From positions 992,001 to 1,056,000 of the forward strand of contig LR134353.1 in NCBI GenBank assembly GCA_900637135.1: 64,000 bases of DNA, written 5' to 3'. The first letter of the stretch is position 1, and each line of letters begins with the position of its first letter. Below, piece by piece: positions 17,844 to 31,073 of this stretch. The notes below the pieces were generated by a model, which saw nothing but the letters and a program-made list of their open reading frames with translations, was not told the origin of the DNA and made no database searches. The position numbers were made by a program, and so were the translations under genes. The stretch is from Mycolicibacterium flavescens. Its GTDB lineage: Bacteria; Actinomycetota; Actinomycetes; Mycobacteriales; Mycobacteriaceae.

Positions 17844-18680
17844 ATGAGCCCCGGACGACTGCTCATCGGCGCCACGCCCCTGGGTCAGCCCTCCGACGCC
17901 TCGGCGCGGTTGGTCGGCGCGCTGGGCAGCGCCGACGTCATCGCCGCCGAGGACACCCGCCGGGTCCGCACGCTGGCCCAGTCGCTGGAGGTGAGGCTGA
18001 CCGCGAAGGTGGTCAGCCTCTACGACCAGAACGAGGCGTCGCGGATCGCGGGCCTGCTCGACGGGATTCGGGCAGGCGCGTCGGTGCTGATGGTCAGCGA
18101 CGCCGGGATGCCGCTGATCAGCGACCCCGGCTATCGCCTGGTGACGGCATGCATCGAGGCAGGACTCCCGGTCACCTGCCTGCCGGGCCCGTCGGCGGTG
18201 ACGACGGCGCTGGCGGTCTCCGGGCTACCGGCCGAGAGGTTCTGCTTCGAGGGGTTTGCGCCCCGCAAGCAGACCGCCCGCAAGACGTGGCTGACGACGT
18301 TGGCGACCGAGCAGCGCACCTGTGTGTTCTTCGAGTCGCCCCGCCGGCTGGCCGGCACGCTCGCCGACGCTGTCGAGGTGCTCGGGCCGGACCGCCGCGC
18401 CGTAGTGTGCCGGGAGCTGACCAAGACGCACGAGGAGATCCTCCGGGGCCGGCTGGACGAGCTCGCCGAATGGGCCGCCGACGGCGTGCTCGGCGAGATC
18501 ACCGTCGTGCTGGCCGGCGCCGTCCCGAAAGCGGACCTCGAGACCCTGGTGGCCGCGGTCCACAAGCTGGTCGACGACGGCGCGCGGGTCAAGGACGCCT
18601 GCGCCGACGTGGTCGCGGCGAATCCGGGCTCGCCGTCACGGCGTGAGCTCTACGACGCGGTGCTGCGGTCGCGCACGTGA
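17844..18680 (+). CDS. rsmI: 16S rRNA (cytidine-2'-O)-methyltransferase
   Basis: RsmI methylates the ribose of C1402 in 16S rRNA. The 278-residue protein has the tetrapyrrole-methylase fold: LLIGATPLGQPSDAS at the start, AAEDTRRVRTLAQ, the SAM-binding MVSDAGMPLISDPGYRLV segment and LPGPSAVTTALAVSG. The C-terminal part contains RELTKTHEEILRG. The ATG at 17844 is supported by the immediate start of the core. Its 3' end runs 45 bases into the convergent pabB gene, an unusually long tail-to-tail overlap. Confidence 0.94.
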   Translation: MSPGRLLIGATPLGQPSDASARLVGALGSADVIAAEDTRRVRTLAQSLEVRLTAKVVSLYDQNEASRIAGLLDGIRAGASVLMVSDAGMPLISDPGYRLVTACIEAGLPVTCLPGPSAVTTALAVSGLPAERFCFEGFAPRKQTARKTWLTTLATEQRTCVFFESPRRLAGTLADAVEVLGPDRRAVVCRELTKTHEEILRGRLDELAEWAADGVLGEITVVLAGAVPKADLETLVAAVHKLVDDGARVKDACADVVAANPGSPSRRELYDAVLRSRT

Positions 18681-19889
18681 GGCAATGATCGGTGCCGCCT
18701 TGTGCAGGCACTCCTCCCACTCGCGGTCCGGATCCGAGTCCGCGGTGATACCGCCGCCGACACCGAGCACCGCATTCCCCGACGCGTCGAACTCCACCGT
18801 CCGGATCGCCACGTTGAGTTCGCACCCCGCCACAGGAGACGCCAGCCCGACTGTGCCGCAATAGATTCCCCGCCTGACCGGCTCCCACTGCTCGAGCAGC
18901 TGGCGTGCCCGCGTCTTGGGTGTCCCCGTCACCGACGCCGGTGGGAACGTCGCGTCGAGCACCGTCGACATCGGCACGTCGACGGGCACGCGCGCGGACA
19001 CTGTCGACACCAGATGCCACACCCCGGGCGCCGGCTGCACGACCAGCAGTTCGGGCACGTTGACGGTGCCGACATCGGCGACGCGGCCCAGGTCGTTGCG
19101 CACGAGGTCGACGATCATGATGTTCTCGGCGACATCCTTGACCGAGCCGCGCAGCGCGTCCGGATCGGCCGAACGCGGCAGCGTGCCCTTGATCGGGCTC
19201 GACGCGATGTGCTCACCGCGCCTGCGCAGGAACAGTTCCGGCGACAACGACGCCACCGCCCCCCAGCTCCCCGCCAGGTACGCAGCACGCGCGGGCGACG
19301 TGCGGTGCACGGCGTCGGCGAAGAAGTCGAGTGGTGAGCCCTCGAGTCGGCCGCGGAACTGCGTGCACACGCACGCCTGGTAGACCTCCCCGGCGGCGAT
19401 CGCATCGAGGCAGTCCAGCATCCCCCGGCGGTGCGCCTCGCGATCGGCTTCACCCCACTCGACGTGCGACGGCCGTGGCTCGACCGGCACCCGCAGCGCG
19501 TCAGCCAACCACCCGGGAAGCGTTGCGTCGGAGAGGCTTTCGAACCACCAACGCCCGTCACCGTCCTGGCGCAGCACGCAGTCCGACCAGCCGCCCGCAG
19601 CCTCGGGAATCCGCGGACCGAGACCGTCGGCCGCCGCATCCGGATACGACAGAAAACCGAACCAGCCGCCCCCGACCGCCTCGCCATCACCCGACCCGCA
19701 GGGAACGTCGAAGGCACGCGACGCGTCGACCGGCGCGACATCGACCGTCGGCGCGATGACCGCGCCCGAGCCGAACCACTCGCCGATCACGGCGGCAGGC
19801 GGCGCCAGCCCGCGATCGGCGGCGGCGTATCCGACGGCGCGCAGAACCGCTGGGGCGCTGCCGAGGTCGCCGAGCAGGTCGATGCGCAC
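18636..19889 (-). CDS. pabB: Aminodeoxychorismate synthase component I
   Basis: PabB joins ammonia to chorismate to make 4-amino-4-deoxychorismate for folate. The 417-residue protein has the chorismate-binding domain in its second half: IAAGEVYQACVCTQF, SPELFLRRRGEHIASSPIKGT with the catalytic lysine, ENIMIVDLVRNDLGRV, and GIYCGTVG with VGGGITADSDPDREW. The PIKGT motif separates PabB from anthranilate synthase TrpE. No glutamine amidotransferase (pabA) is adjacent. It corresponds to Rv1005c. The C-terminus overlaps rsmI in opposite orientation. Confidence 0.93.
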   Translation of the reverse strand: MRIDLLGDLGSAPAVLRAVGYAAADRGLAPPAAVIGEWFGSGAVIAPTVDVAPVDASRAFDVPCGSGDGEAVGGGWFGFLSYPDAAADGLGPRIPEAAGGWSDCVLRQDGDGRWWFESLSDATLPGWLADALRVPVEPRPSHVEWGEADREAHRRGMLDCLDAIAAGEVYQACVCTQFRGRLEGSPLDFFADAVHRTSPARAAYLAGSWGAVASLSPELFLRRRGEHIASSPIKGTLPRSADPDALRGSVKDVAENIMIVDLVRNDLGRVADVGTVNVPELLVVQPAPGVWHLVSTVSARVPVDVPMSTVLDATFPPASVTGTPKTRARQLLEQWEPVRRGIYCGTVGLASPVAGCELNVAIRTVEFDASGNAVLGVGGGITADSDPDREWEECLHKAAPIIASRARPQHRVVELTP

Positions 19890-19901
19890 CGACTCAGCTT
19901 G

Positions 19902-20804
19902 TCAGATGCTCCGCGTGACTTCCCGCGGGATCTCCACCCCGGTCAACTTGTCCGGGTTGCGCATCACGTAGAAGTGCGAGATCCGGCCCTCGGTGATCTC
20001 GAGGTTGATGAGCCCCTCGAAGTGGTCGCCCAGGTAGAGCTTGAGCGCGGGCGCGTTGTTGTACATCGCCGGTTCTACCCGGCCGGCCTCGCCCGCCACC
20101 CGCACCAGCCCGATGAGCACCCTGGCGACCTTGTCGGCACCGACCACCGGTCGCCGCGCCGCGCTGACCTTGCCCGCCGAGTCGGCGGTCCACTGGACGT
20201 CATCGGTCAGCATCTCGAGCAGCGCATCGACGTCACCGGAGGACGCGGCCGCGAAGAACCGCTCCGTGATCTCCATCGACACCTCGGGATCGACGGGCTC
20301 GAACCGCTTCCGCCGCGACTGCACGTGTTCGCGCGCCCGGTGCGCCATCTGCCGCACGGCGGCCGCCGACTTGCCCACCGCCTCGGCGATCTCGTCGTGT
20401 CCGAAACCGAACACCTCGCGCAACACGAACACTGCGCGCTCGTCCGGGCTCAGGGTCTCCAATACGACCAGCATCGCCATCGAGACCGACTCGGCGAGAA
20501 CGACATCCGATGACGGGTCGTGTGCGTCGAGCAGTAGCGGTTCGGGCAGCCACGGGCCGACGTACTCCTCGCGCCTCCGCGACTGTGCCCGCAGCGCGTT
20601 GAGTGACTGGCGGGTGACGAGCTGGGCGAGGTAGGCCTTGGTGTCGTGCACCTTGGCGAGGTCCACGTCGGCCCAGCGCAGGTAGCTCTCCTGCAGGACG
20701 TCGTCGGCTTCGGTTGCGCTGCCGGTGATCTCGTAGGCGATCGTGAACAGCAGCGGACGCAGCACCGTGAACCGCTCGGCGTGTTCGTCACCCGTGTCGC
20801 TCAT
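19902..20804 (-). CDS. ECF41-family sigma factor (SigJ-like), copy 1
   Basis: A 300-residue ECF sigma factor. Region 2 is near residues 10-75 (TVLRPLLFTIAYEI, DDVLQESYLRW). Region 4 is near 130-185 (LSPDERAVFVLREVFGFGHDEIAEAVGKS). The linker contains WLPEP, and a SnoaL-like C-terminal domain follows with WTADSAGK in the DGGGK position and ending VMRNPDKLTG. WLPEP, DGGGK and NPDKL are the hallmarks of ECF41, whose C-terminal domain acts as a built-in regulator. It overlaps the upstream oxidoreductase by four bases (ATGA), as copy 2 does. A DxxW-type variant of the DGGGK motif is the one odd point. Confidence 0.93.
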   Translation of the reverse strand: MSDTGDEHAERFTVLRPLLFTIAYEITGSATEADDVLQESYLRWADVDLAKVHDTKAYLAQLVTRQSLNALRAQSRRREEYVGPWLPEPLLLDAHDPSSDVVLAESVSMAMLVVLETLSPDERAVFVLREVFGFGHDEIAEAVGKSAAAVRQMAHRAREHVQSRRKRFEPVDPEVSMEITERFFAAASSGDVDALLEMLTDDVQWTADSAGKVSAARRPVVGADKVARVLIGLVRVAGEAGRVEPAMYNNAPALKLYLGDHFEGLINLEITEGRISHFYVMRNPDKLTGVEIPREVTRSI

Positions 20805-21976
20805 CGGATCGCGGGCCTTTCACTCTGTGGCGCCACCACCACGTGCTCGCGGCGCGGGTTCGTCTTCCAGGTGTAGGAGCCCGCCTTGTCGGCCTCGCCG
20901 CGGATCCACTTCAGCGTCAAGCGGCACACCTGCTCTTTGACCAGGGCACCGGTGCGACCGCCGATGTACCAGCGACGTGGGGTGTCGTCGACGTCGGCGA
21001 ACTGGAACGTACCTGCCTTGCGGCCCAGGCTGATGCACTGCCCGGCCATCGCGTGGTTCACCGAGGCGGGGTCCTGTCCGGCGAGCCGCGCCAGCACCGT
21101 GTTCGCGGCTTGCGCGCCGAGCGGAAGGGCGGCCTGGCAACTCATGCGCCACGGCACGTCCGACGGTGAGGCCGCATCTCCGGCACCCACGATGCGCACG
21201 TCGTCGACGCTGGTCAGCGTCTCGTCGGTGAGGAGCCGTCCGAGCTCGTCGGTGGCCAGGCCGCTGGCGGCGGCCAGACCCGGCACACCGAATCCGGCGG
21301 TCCATACCGTCACCGCGCTCGGCACCTCGCGGCCGTCGGCCACCACGACCCGGTCGGCCGCGACTTCCGCGACGGCGCTGCCCTCGACGATGATGACGCC
21401 CAACTTGGCCAACCGCTTGGCCACCGATCGGCGCCCGCTGGCCGCCAGCGAAGGCCCGAGGACATCGGTCACCAACGTGACGGGGCGACCCGCCTCGGCC
21501 AGCTCTGCCGCGGTCTCGATCCCGGTCAACCCGCCGCCGACCACGACGACCGGCGCCGACTGCAGAACATCGGCCATCCGCGCGGTCAGCCGCTGCGCCT
21601 GCTCCAATTCACTGAGGGGGTAGGCGAATTCGGCGGCCCCCGGCACCGCCGCCGGCATGGTGCCCGTGCTGCCGACGGCGTACACCAGATAGTCGTAGGG
21701 CAACGACGCACCGGAGCTCAGCATGACGGTGCGGGCGGCCGCGTCGATCCGGTCTGCTCCGTCGACGACGATCCGCACGGCGGGCGACAGCACGGCCGAG
21801 TAGTCGGCGACGGCGTCGTCGTTGCCTGCGACCAACTGGTGCAGGCGGATCCGTTCGACGAACTCGGCGCGCGGGTTCACCAGCGTCACGCGGGCGTGCG
21901 GGGCGAGCCGATTGGCGGCCATCACGCCGGCGTAACCGCCGCCGATCACAACGACGTGGGTGCTGGGCTCGGTCAT
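20801..21976 (-). CDS. FAD-dependent pyridine nucleotide-disulphide-type oxidoreductase, ECF41 partner, copy 1
   Basis: A 391-residue flavoprotein resembling type II NADH dehydrogenases. Residues 8-20 (VVVIGGGYAGVMAA) form the FAD Rossmann motif. VVVVGGGLTGIETAAELAEAG (145-165 region) is the NAD(P)H site, and GAGDAASPSDVPWRMSCQAA is the second FAD motif. It lacks an obvious C-terminal membrane anchor. ECF41 sigma genes are known to neighbour COE proteins (carboxymuconolactone decarboxylase, oxidoreductase or epimerase) that they regulate, and this fits the oxidoreductase class. Substrate is unknown. The ECF-type promoter at 22052-22078 lies about 75 bp upstream. Confidence 0.88.
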   Translation of the reverse strand: MTEPSTHVVVIGGGYAGVMAANRLAPHARVTLVNPRAEFVERIRLHQLVAGNDDAVADYSAVLSPAVRIVVDGADRIDAAARTVMLSSGASLPYDYLVYAVGSTGTMPAAVPGAAEFAYPLSELEQAQRLTARMADVLQSAPVVVVGGGLTGIETAAELAEAGRPVTLVTDVLGPSLAASGRRSVAKRLAKLGVIIVEGSAVAEVAADRVVVADGREVPSAVTVWTAGFGVPGLAAASGLATDELGRLLTDETLTSVDDVRIVGAGDAASPSDVPWRMSCQAALPLGAQAANTVLARLAGQDPASVNHAMAGQCISLGRKAGTFQFADVDDTPRRWYIGGRTGALVKEQVCRLTLKWIRGEADKAGSYTWKTNPRREHVVVAPQSERPAIR

Positions 21977-22051
21977 TTCGATCTCCTCGGGTCATCCGGC
22001 CTGCCGCGCCCGCCGGGATGGCGGTTCGGCTCAGAGCCGGTCTGACCTCAA

Positions 22052-22078
22052 GACACCGGGCATCTCCGCAGTGTGACA
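22052..22078 (-). promoter_or_regulatory. ECF41-type promoter of module 1
   Basis: On the minus strand TGTCACA (22072-22078) is followed by 16 bases and TGTC (22052-22055). Published ECF41 target promoters have TGTCACA, a 16-base spacer and CGTC. The bases around the -10 (CCGGTGTCTTGAGG) match those of module 2 at all but one position. It should drive the oxidoreductase-sigma operon, implying autoregulation. Confidence 0.8.
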
Positions 22079-22102
22079 TCTCGAAGGCGAATGTGGCACA
22101 GG

Positions 22103-23008
22103 TCACTGCCGGCTGATGCTGCGAGGGGTCGTGATGCCCGCCAGCTTGTCCGGGTTGCGCATGGCGTACAGGTTCGTGATCTTGTCCTCGATTACCTCGA
22201 ACACGAACAACCCCTCGAGGTGGTCGCCGGTGTAGACGACGACGGCGGGCGCACTGTTGTAGACGGCCGTCTCGAAACGGATTTCCGGTGTCTCCCTGGC
22301 TACCTCGAACAGCCGCGCCATGAGCGCGGCCACCCGGCGGGCGCCGACGACCGGCCTGCGGATCGCGGTGGCCTTGCCGCCGTGGTCCGCGGTCCAGGTG
22401 ACGCCGGGCGACAACAGCGACATCAGGCCGTCGATGTCGCCGGTGGCCGCCGCGGCCAGGAACTGTTCGGTGATCTGCTCGGTTCGCTGTTCGTCCACCG
22501 GGCCGAAGCGGTTGCGCCGCGCGTGAACGTGTTCGCGGGCGCGGTGCGCCATCTGGCGCACGGTCGACGCGGATCTGCCCACCGCGCCCGCGATCTCGTC
22601 GTACTCGAAGCCGAACACCTCACGCAGCACGAACACCGCGCGCTCGTCGGGGGTCAGCGTCTCGAGCAGCACCAGCATCGCCATCGACACCGATTCGGCC
22701 AGCACGACATCAGAGGACGCATCGCGTGACTCGAGTAGCAGCGGCTCCGGTAGCCACGGACCGATGTACTCCTCGCGGCGACGTGACCTGGCGCGCAGCG
22801 CGTTGAGTGCCTCGCGGGTCACCAACTGCGCCAGATACGACTTCGTGTCGCGCACGGTACTCAGATCGACGTCGGCCCAGCGGAGATAGCTGTCCTGCAG
22901 CACATCGTCGGATTCGGTTGCGCTGCCCAGGATCTCGTAGGCGATCGTGAACAGCAGCGGCCGAAGGACGGTGAACCGCTCGGCATGGTCTCCCGGTGTG
23001 GTGGTCAC
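22103..23008 (-). CDS. ECF41-family sigma factor (SigJ-like), copy 2
   Basis: A 301-residue paralogue of copy 1 with the same architecture: region 2 (TVLRPLLFTIAYEILGSATE), linker GPWLPEPLLLES, region 4 (LTPDERAVFVLREVFGFEYDEIAG), then the SnoaL-like domain with WTADHGGK and the C-terminal MRNPDKLAG. The DGGGK-type motif is better kept here (HGGK) than in copy 1 (SAGK). I chose the GTG at 23008 because it overlaps the upstream oxidoreductase stop by four bases (GTGA), mirroring copy 1; a longer reading frame would extend through the partner gene. Close sequence similarity and identical order show a duplicated module. Confidence 0.93.
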   Translation of the reverse strand: MTTTPGDHAERFTVLRPLLFTIAYEILGSATESDDVLQDSYLRWADVDLSTVRDTKSYLAQLVTREALNALRARSRRREEYIGPWLPEPLLLESRDASSDVVLAESVSMAMLVLLETLTPDERAVFVLREVFGFEYDEIAGAVGRSASTVRQMAHRAREHVHARRNRFGPVDEQRTEQITEQFLAAAATGDIDGLMSLLSPGVTWTADHGGKATAIRRPVVGARRVAALMARLFEVARETPEIRFETAVYNSAPAVVVYTGDHLEGLFVFEVIEDKITNLYAMRNPDKLAGITTPRSISRQ

Positions 23009-24210
23009 CTCTTCGTGACCACCTTCGCAGCGGGAACCGGCTGTTGGGGACGGGGCCCGCCCTTGAGCCAGAACGTCCAGGCCGGCTTGCGGGCCGAGCG
23101 GCGCATCGCCCACAGGGTGCCCTTGCAGACCGCCTCTTTGAACTTGGCGACGGCCCGACCCGCGAAATAGACGTCCACCGTGGTGTCGTCCTTGCGGGTG
23201 AACTGCAGCGTCGCGGTGCGGCGCCCCAGGCTGATGCAGGATCCGGCGTACGCGTACTCGAATGCGGCGGGCGTCGTGCCCGCGATGCGGCTCAGCACGG
23301 TGTTCGCCGCCTGCGGAGCGAGTTGCGTTGCCGTGGCACAGCACATCCGCAGCGGCTGATCTGACGGAGCCGCACAGTCACCGGCCGCGACGATACGCTC
23401 GTCGTCCACGCTCGTCAGTGTCTCGTCGGTGATGAGGCGACCAATTGCGTCGGTACCTAGTCCGCTCGCCGCCGCGAGTTCAGGAACACCGAACCCGGCG
23501 GTCCAGACGGTGATCGCACTCGGGCGCACCGCTCCGTCGGCGAAAACCACCGCGCCGGCGCGTACCTCGGTGACCACGTCGGCCTCCATGACCGTCACGC
23601 CGAGCTTGGCAAGCGCCTTGGCGGTGGAGCGTCGGCCAGGTTCGGACAGCGACGGTCCCAGGCGCCCGCCGCAGACCAGCGTCACGTTGCGGCCCTGTTC
23701 GGCGAGTTCCGAGGCGGTCTCGATGCCCGTCAGGCCTGCGCCCACGACGGTGACGGGGGCGGCGGGATGCAACCGTTCCAGTGCGGTGCGCAGTCGCTGT
23801 GCCTGCTCGAATTCCGCTATCGGGTAGGCGAACTCGGCCGCACCGGGGATGGTTTTCGGCACCGTGCCGGTGCTGCCGACGGCGTAGATGACGTAGTCGT
23901 AGTCGAGTTCGCGCCCGGACGCCAGGCGCACGGTGCGTGCGGCGGTGTCGATGCGCGTCGCGGTGTCGACGACGAGCCGGATGCCTTCGCCGAGCAGCGT
24001 GCCGTAGTCGACTCCGGCGTCGTAACCGGCGGCTACCAGCTGGTGGAGCCGAATCCGTTCGACGAACTTCGGCCTGGGGTTGACCACCGTGACGTCGACG
24101 TCCTCGCGCGTCCGCAGGTGGTTGGCCGCCAGGATTCCGGAGTAGCCGCCGCCGAGGACGACGACGCGGGTGTGGGCGGTGGAGTCTGTGCGTGCGATGA
24201 AATCAGTCAT
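23005..24210 (-). CDS. FAD-dependent oxidoreductase, ECF41 partner, copy 2
   Basis: A 401-residue paralogue of the 20801-21976 protein: VVVLGGGYSGILAANHL (FAD motif), VTVVGAGLTGIETASELAEQG (NAD(P)H motif), TVWTAGFGVPELAAASGLGTD and ERIVAAGDCAAPSDQPLRMC. The C-terminus is longer and basic (KPAWTFWLKGGPRPQQPVPAAKVVTKR spans the last 30 or so residues). The ATG at 24210 lies about nine bases after the predicted -10, so the transcript is probably leaderless. It is the probable redox enzyme output of sigma copy 2; substrate is unknown. Confidence 0.88.
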   Translation of the reverse strand: MTDFIARTDSTAHTRVVVLGGGYSGILAANHLRTREDVDVTVVNPRPKFVERIRLHQLVAAGYDAGVDYGTLLGEGIRLVVDTATRIDTAARTVRLASGRELDYDYVIYAVGSTGTVPKTIPGAAEFAYPIAEFEQAQRLRTALERLHPAAPVTVVGAGLTGIETASELAEQGRNVTLVCGGRLGPSLSEPGRRSTAKALAKLGVTVMEADVVTEVRAGAVVFADGAVRPSAITVWTAGFGVPELAAASGLGTDAIGRLITDETLTSVDDERIVAAGDCAAPSDQPLRMCCATATQLAPQAANTVLSRIAGTTPAAFEYAYAGSCISLGRRTATLQFTRKDDTTVDVYFAGRAVAKFKEAVCKGTLWAMRRSARKPAWTFWLKGGPRPQQPVPAAKVVTKR

Positions 24211-24218
24211 GCCCTCTA

Positions 24219-24245
24219 GACACCGGCCGGCGCCGGGACGTGACA
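24219..24245 (-). promoter_or_regulatory. ECF41-type promoter of module 2
   Basis: On the minus strand TGTCACG (24239-24245), a 16-base spacer, then TGTC (24219-24222) within CCGGTGTCTAGAGG. This equals the module 1 promoter in spacing and differs by a single base in each core motif region. The start codon at 24210 follows almost at once. Confidence 0.8.
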
Positions 24246-24248
24246 GTT

Positions 24249-24264
24249 TGTGATGCGCGTCACA
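24249..24264. promoter_or_regulatory. CRP-type site next to the module 2 promoter
   Basis: TGTGATGCGCGTCACA is a perfect TGTGA-N6-TCACA palindrome, the mycobacterial CRP/Cmr recognition pattern. Its centre lies about 45 bases from the predicted start of the module 2 operon, close to a class II activator position, and three bases upstream of the -35 element. Confidence 0.7.
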
Positions 24265-24271
24265 TATGACG

Positions 24272-27213
<2,942 letters not shown>

Positions 27214-27237
27214 TTCAACTCAGCTTATGGTGTGGCG

Positions 27238-28086
27238 GTGAACGCGAAGCGCTCAGGCGGAAGGGAGCGGCCCCCCGCTCCGGATCCGCTGAGCCCGTTG
27301 ATCGACGCGCACACCCATCTCGACGCATGCGGTGCGTCGGACGCGGCCGACGTCACCGCGATCGTCGACCGGGCGGCAGCGGTCGGCGTCCGGGCCGTCG
27401 TCACCATCGCCGACGACCTCGACTCCGCGCGCTGGGCCACCGAGGCCGCCGACGCCGACGAGCGGGTCTACGCCGCCGTCGCCCTGCACCCGACGCGAGC
27501 CGACGCCCTGACCGACGACGCCAAGACCGTCGTGGAGCGACTGGCCGGGCATCCCCGCGTCGTCGCGATCGGCGAGACCGGCCTCGACCTGTACTGGCCC
27601 GGCAAGCTTGAAGGCTGCGCGGAACCGGCCACCCAACGGGACGCATTCGCCTGGCACATCGACCTCGCCAAGCGGACCGGTAAGCCGCTGATGATCCACA
27701 ACCGTGAGGCCGACGACCAAGTGCTCGACGTGCTCGCCGCCGAAGGCGCCCCTGACATCGTGATCTTCCACTGCTTCTCCTCGGGACCGGAGATGGCGCG
27801 TCGGTGCATCGACCAGGGCTGGCTACTGAGCCTGTCGGGCACCGTCAGCTTCAAGAACGCCAGAGCCCTGCGCGAAGCCGCACAGCTGATTCCGCCCGGG
27901 CAAATGCTCGTCGAGACCGATGCGCCGTTTCTGACGCCCCACCCGTACCGCGGCGCGCCCAACGAGCCGTACTGCCTTCCCTACACTGTGCGGGCGGTGG
28001 CGGAGATCGTCGGTAAGCCGGCGGAAGCCGTCGCACGTGAAACCACCACCACAGCCGAGCGCGCGTACAGCCTCGCGAGTTGCTGA
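27238..28086 (+). CDS. tatD: TatD family metal-dependent deoxyribonuclease
   Basis: A 282-residue TIM-barrel metallohydrolase. The metal ligands are visible in LIDAHTHLD (residues 20-28), the Glu in AIGETGLD, the His in MIHNRE and HCFS, and the terminal Asp in VETDAPFLTP. TatD enzymes have 3'-5' DNase activity and roles in DNA repair. I chose the GTG at 27238; an in-frame GTG at 27232 is equally possible. A much longer open frame upstream is antisense to metG and is not part of the gene. It precedes rpfB, as Rv1008 precedes Rv1009. Confidence 0.9.
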   Translation: MNAKRSGGRERPPAPDPLSPLIDAHTHLDACGASDAADVTAIVDRAAAVGVRAVVTIADDLDSARWATEAADADERVYAAVALHPTRADALTDDAKTVVERLAGHPRVVAIGETGLDLYWPGKLEGCAEPATQRDAFAWHIDLAKRTGKPLMIHNREADDQVLDVLAAEGAPDIVIFHCFSSGPEMARRCIDQGWLLSLSGTVSFKNARALREAAQLIPPGQMLVETDAPFLTPHPYRGAPNEPYCLPYTVRAVAEIVGKPAEAVARETTTTAERAYSLASC

Positions 28087-28100
28087 CTCGAGGCCTCTCC

Positions 28101-28116
28101 GTTACCGTGCTGTGAC
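28101..28116. promoter_or_regulatory. MtrA-type site upstream of rpfB
   Basis: GTTAC-CGTGCT-GTGAC matches the GTnAC-N6-GTnAC direct repeat recognised by MtrA. It lies about 60 bp upstream of rpfB. Regulation of rpfB by MtrA is known in mycobacteria; this copy is inferred from pattern alone. Confidence 0.5.
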
Positions 28117-28158
28117 CGAAAGCGAAGCACCGCAAGGGCGCGGAGTTCCGTCCGATAG

Positions 28159-30195
<2,037 letters not shown>

Positions 30196-30209
<14 letters not shown>

Positions 30210-30993
30210 CCGCACGCACGACCAGCGCGACGAACTCCCGGCAGGACTGGTAGCGGTCCGCGGGCGCCTTCGCCAGGGCTTTGGCCACGATCGAGTCGAA
30301 GGTGCGTGGCAGCCAGTCGAATTCAGCCGAGAACCGTGGTGGCGGGCGATGCAGGTGCGCCTCGACCAACCCGACCCGGGAGTCCTCCCGAAACGGCGGT
30401 GACCCGGTGATCAGTTCGACCGCCGTGCAGGCCAGTGCGTATTCGTCGGTGGCTTCTGTCGGCGCCCGACCCGCGATCAGCTCCGGCGCCGAGTACGGCA
30501 GCGAGGCCTCCACCTGCGACGGGCGGCGGCCTATGTCGTCGGTGATCTCGGCCGCGACCCCGAAGTCGATCAGCACGGCGTGCGAGCGGTCGAGCTCGAC
30601 CAGGATGTTGGCGGGTTTGACGTCGCAGTGCACGATCGCGCGGTTGTGCATGTAGTCCAGCGCGTCGGCGATCTGGCCGAGGGCGGCGAGGCGGTCGGGG
30701 ACCGTCGGCAGGTTCTGCGCTCCGCCGCCCGCGACGAACTGCATCGTCAACCACCCCGGGCCCCGCTCGTACACGGTGACGATATGGGGGTGGTCGAGCC
30801 GGCTCGCGAACTCGAACTCACGCCGCAGCCGGGCCACGTGCGCTCGATCGCGAGCGTGTTCGGCGAGGACCTTCAACGCGACCACCCGCTGCGGGTTGTC
30901 CGCGTGATGCGCCCGGTAGACCGTGGCCGATCCGCCCTGGCCGAGGACCTCGTCGACCACGTAGTCGTCGAACCGGTCGCCGGCGGACAGCAC
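30196..30993 (-). CDS. Soluble serine/threonine protein kinase
   Basis: A Hanks-type kinase domain of 265 residues with no membrane segment or sensor domain. The glycine loop is [14 protein letters not shown], the ATP-binding lysine is in VALKVL, the catalytic loop is [12 protein letters not shown], and DFGVA is the magnesium loop. [12 protein letters not shown] is the substrate-site motif. The residue before the catalytic Asp is Cys instead of the usual Arg, so this is a non-RD kinase that may not need activation-loop phosphorylation. It lies antisense between rsmA and ispE, overlapping the end of rsmA by 14 bases and interrupting the tuberculosis rpfB-ksgA-ispE order. Confidence 0.9.
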
Positions 30994-31073
30994 GAGCTCA
31001 CACTAGTGCCGCCGACTGCGCCGACTCGCCGACAGGACGACTGGTCGGCGACTCCTTTCGATAGTGTCGTGCC

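Noticed and set aside
23009..23344. An extended N-terminus for ECF41 sigma copy 2
   Set aside because: The extension lies within the oxidoreductase gene; the GTG at 23008 matches the start of copy 1.
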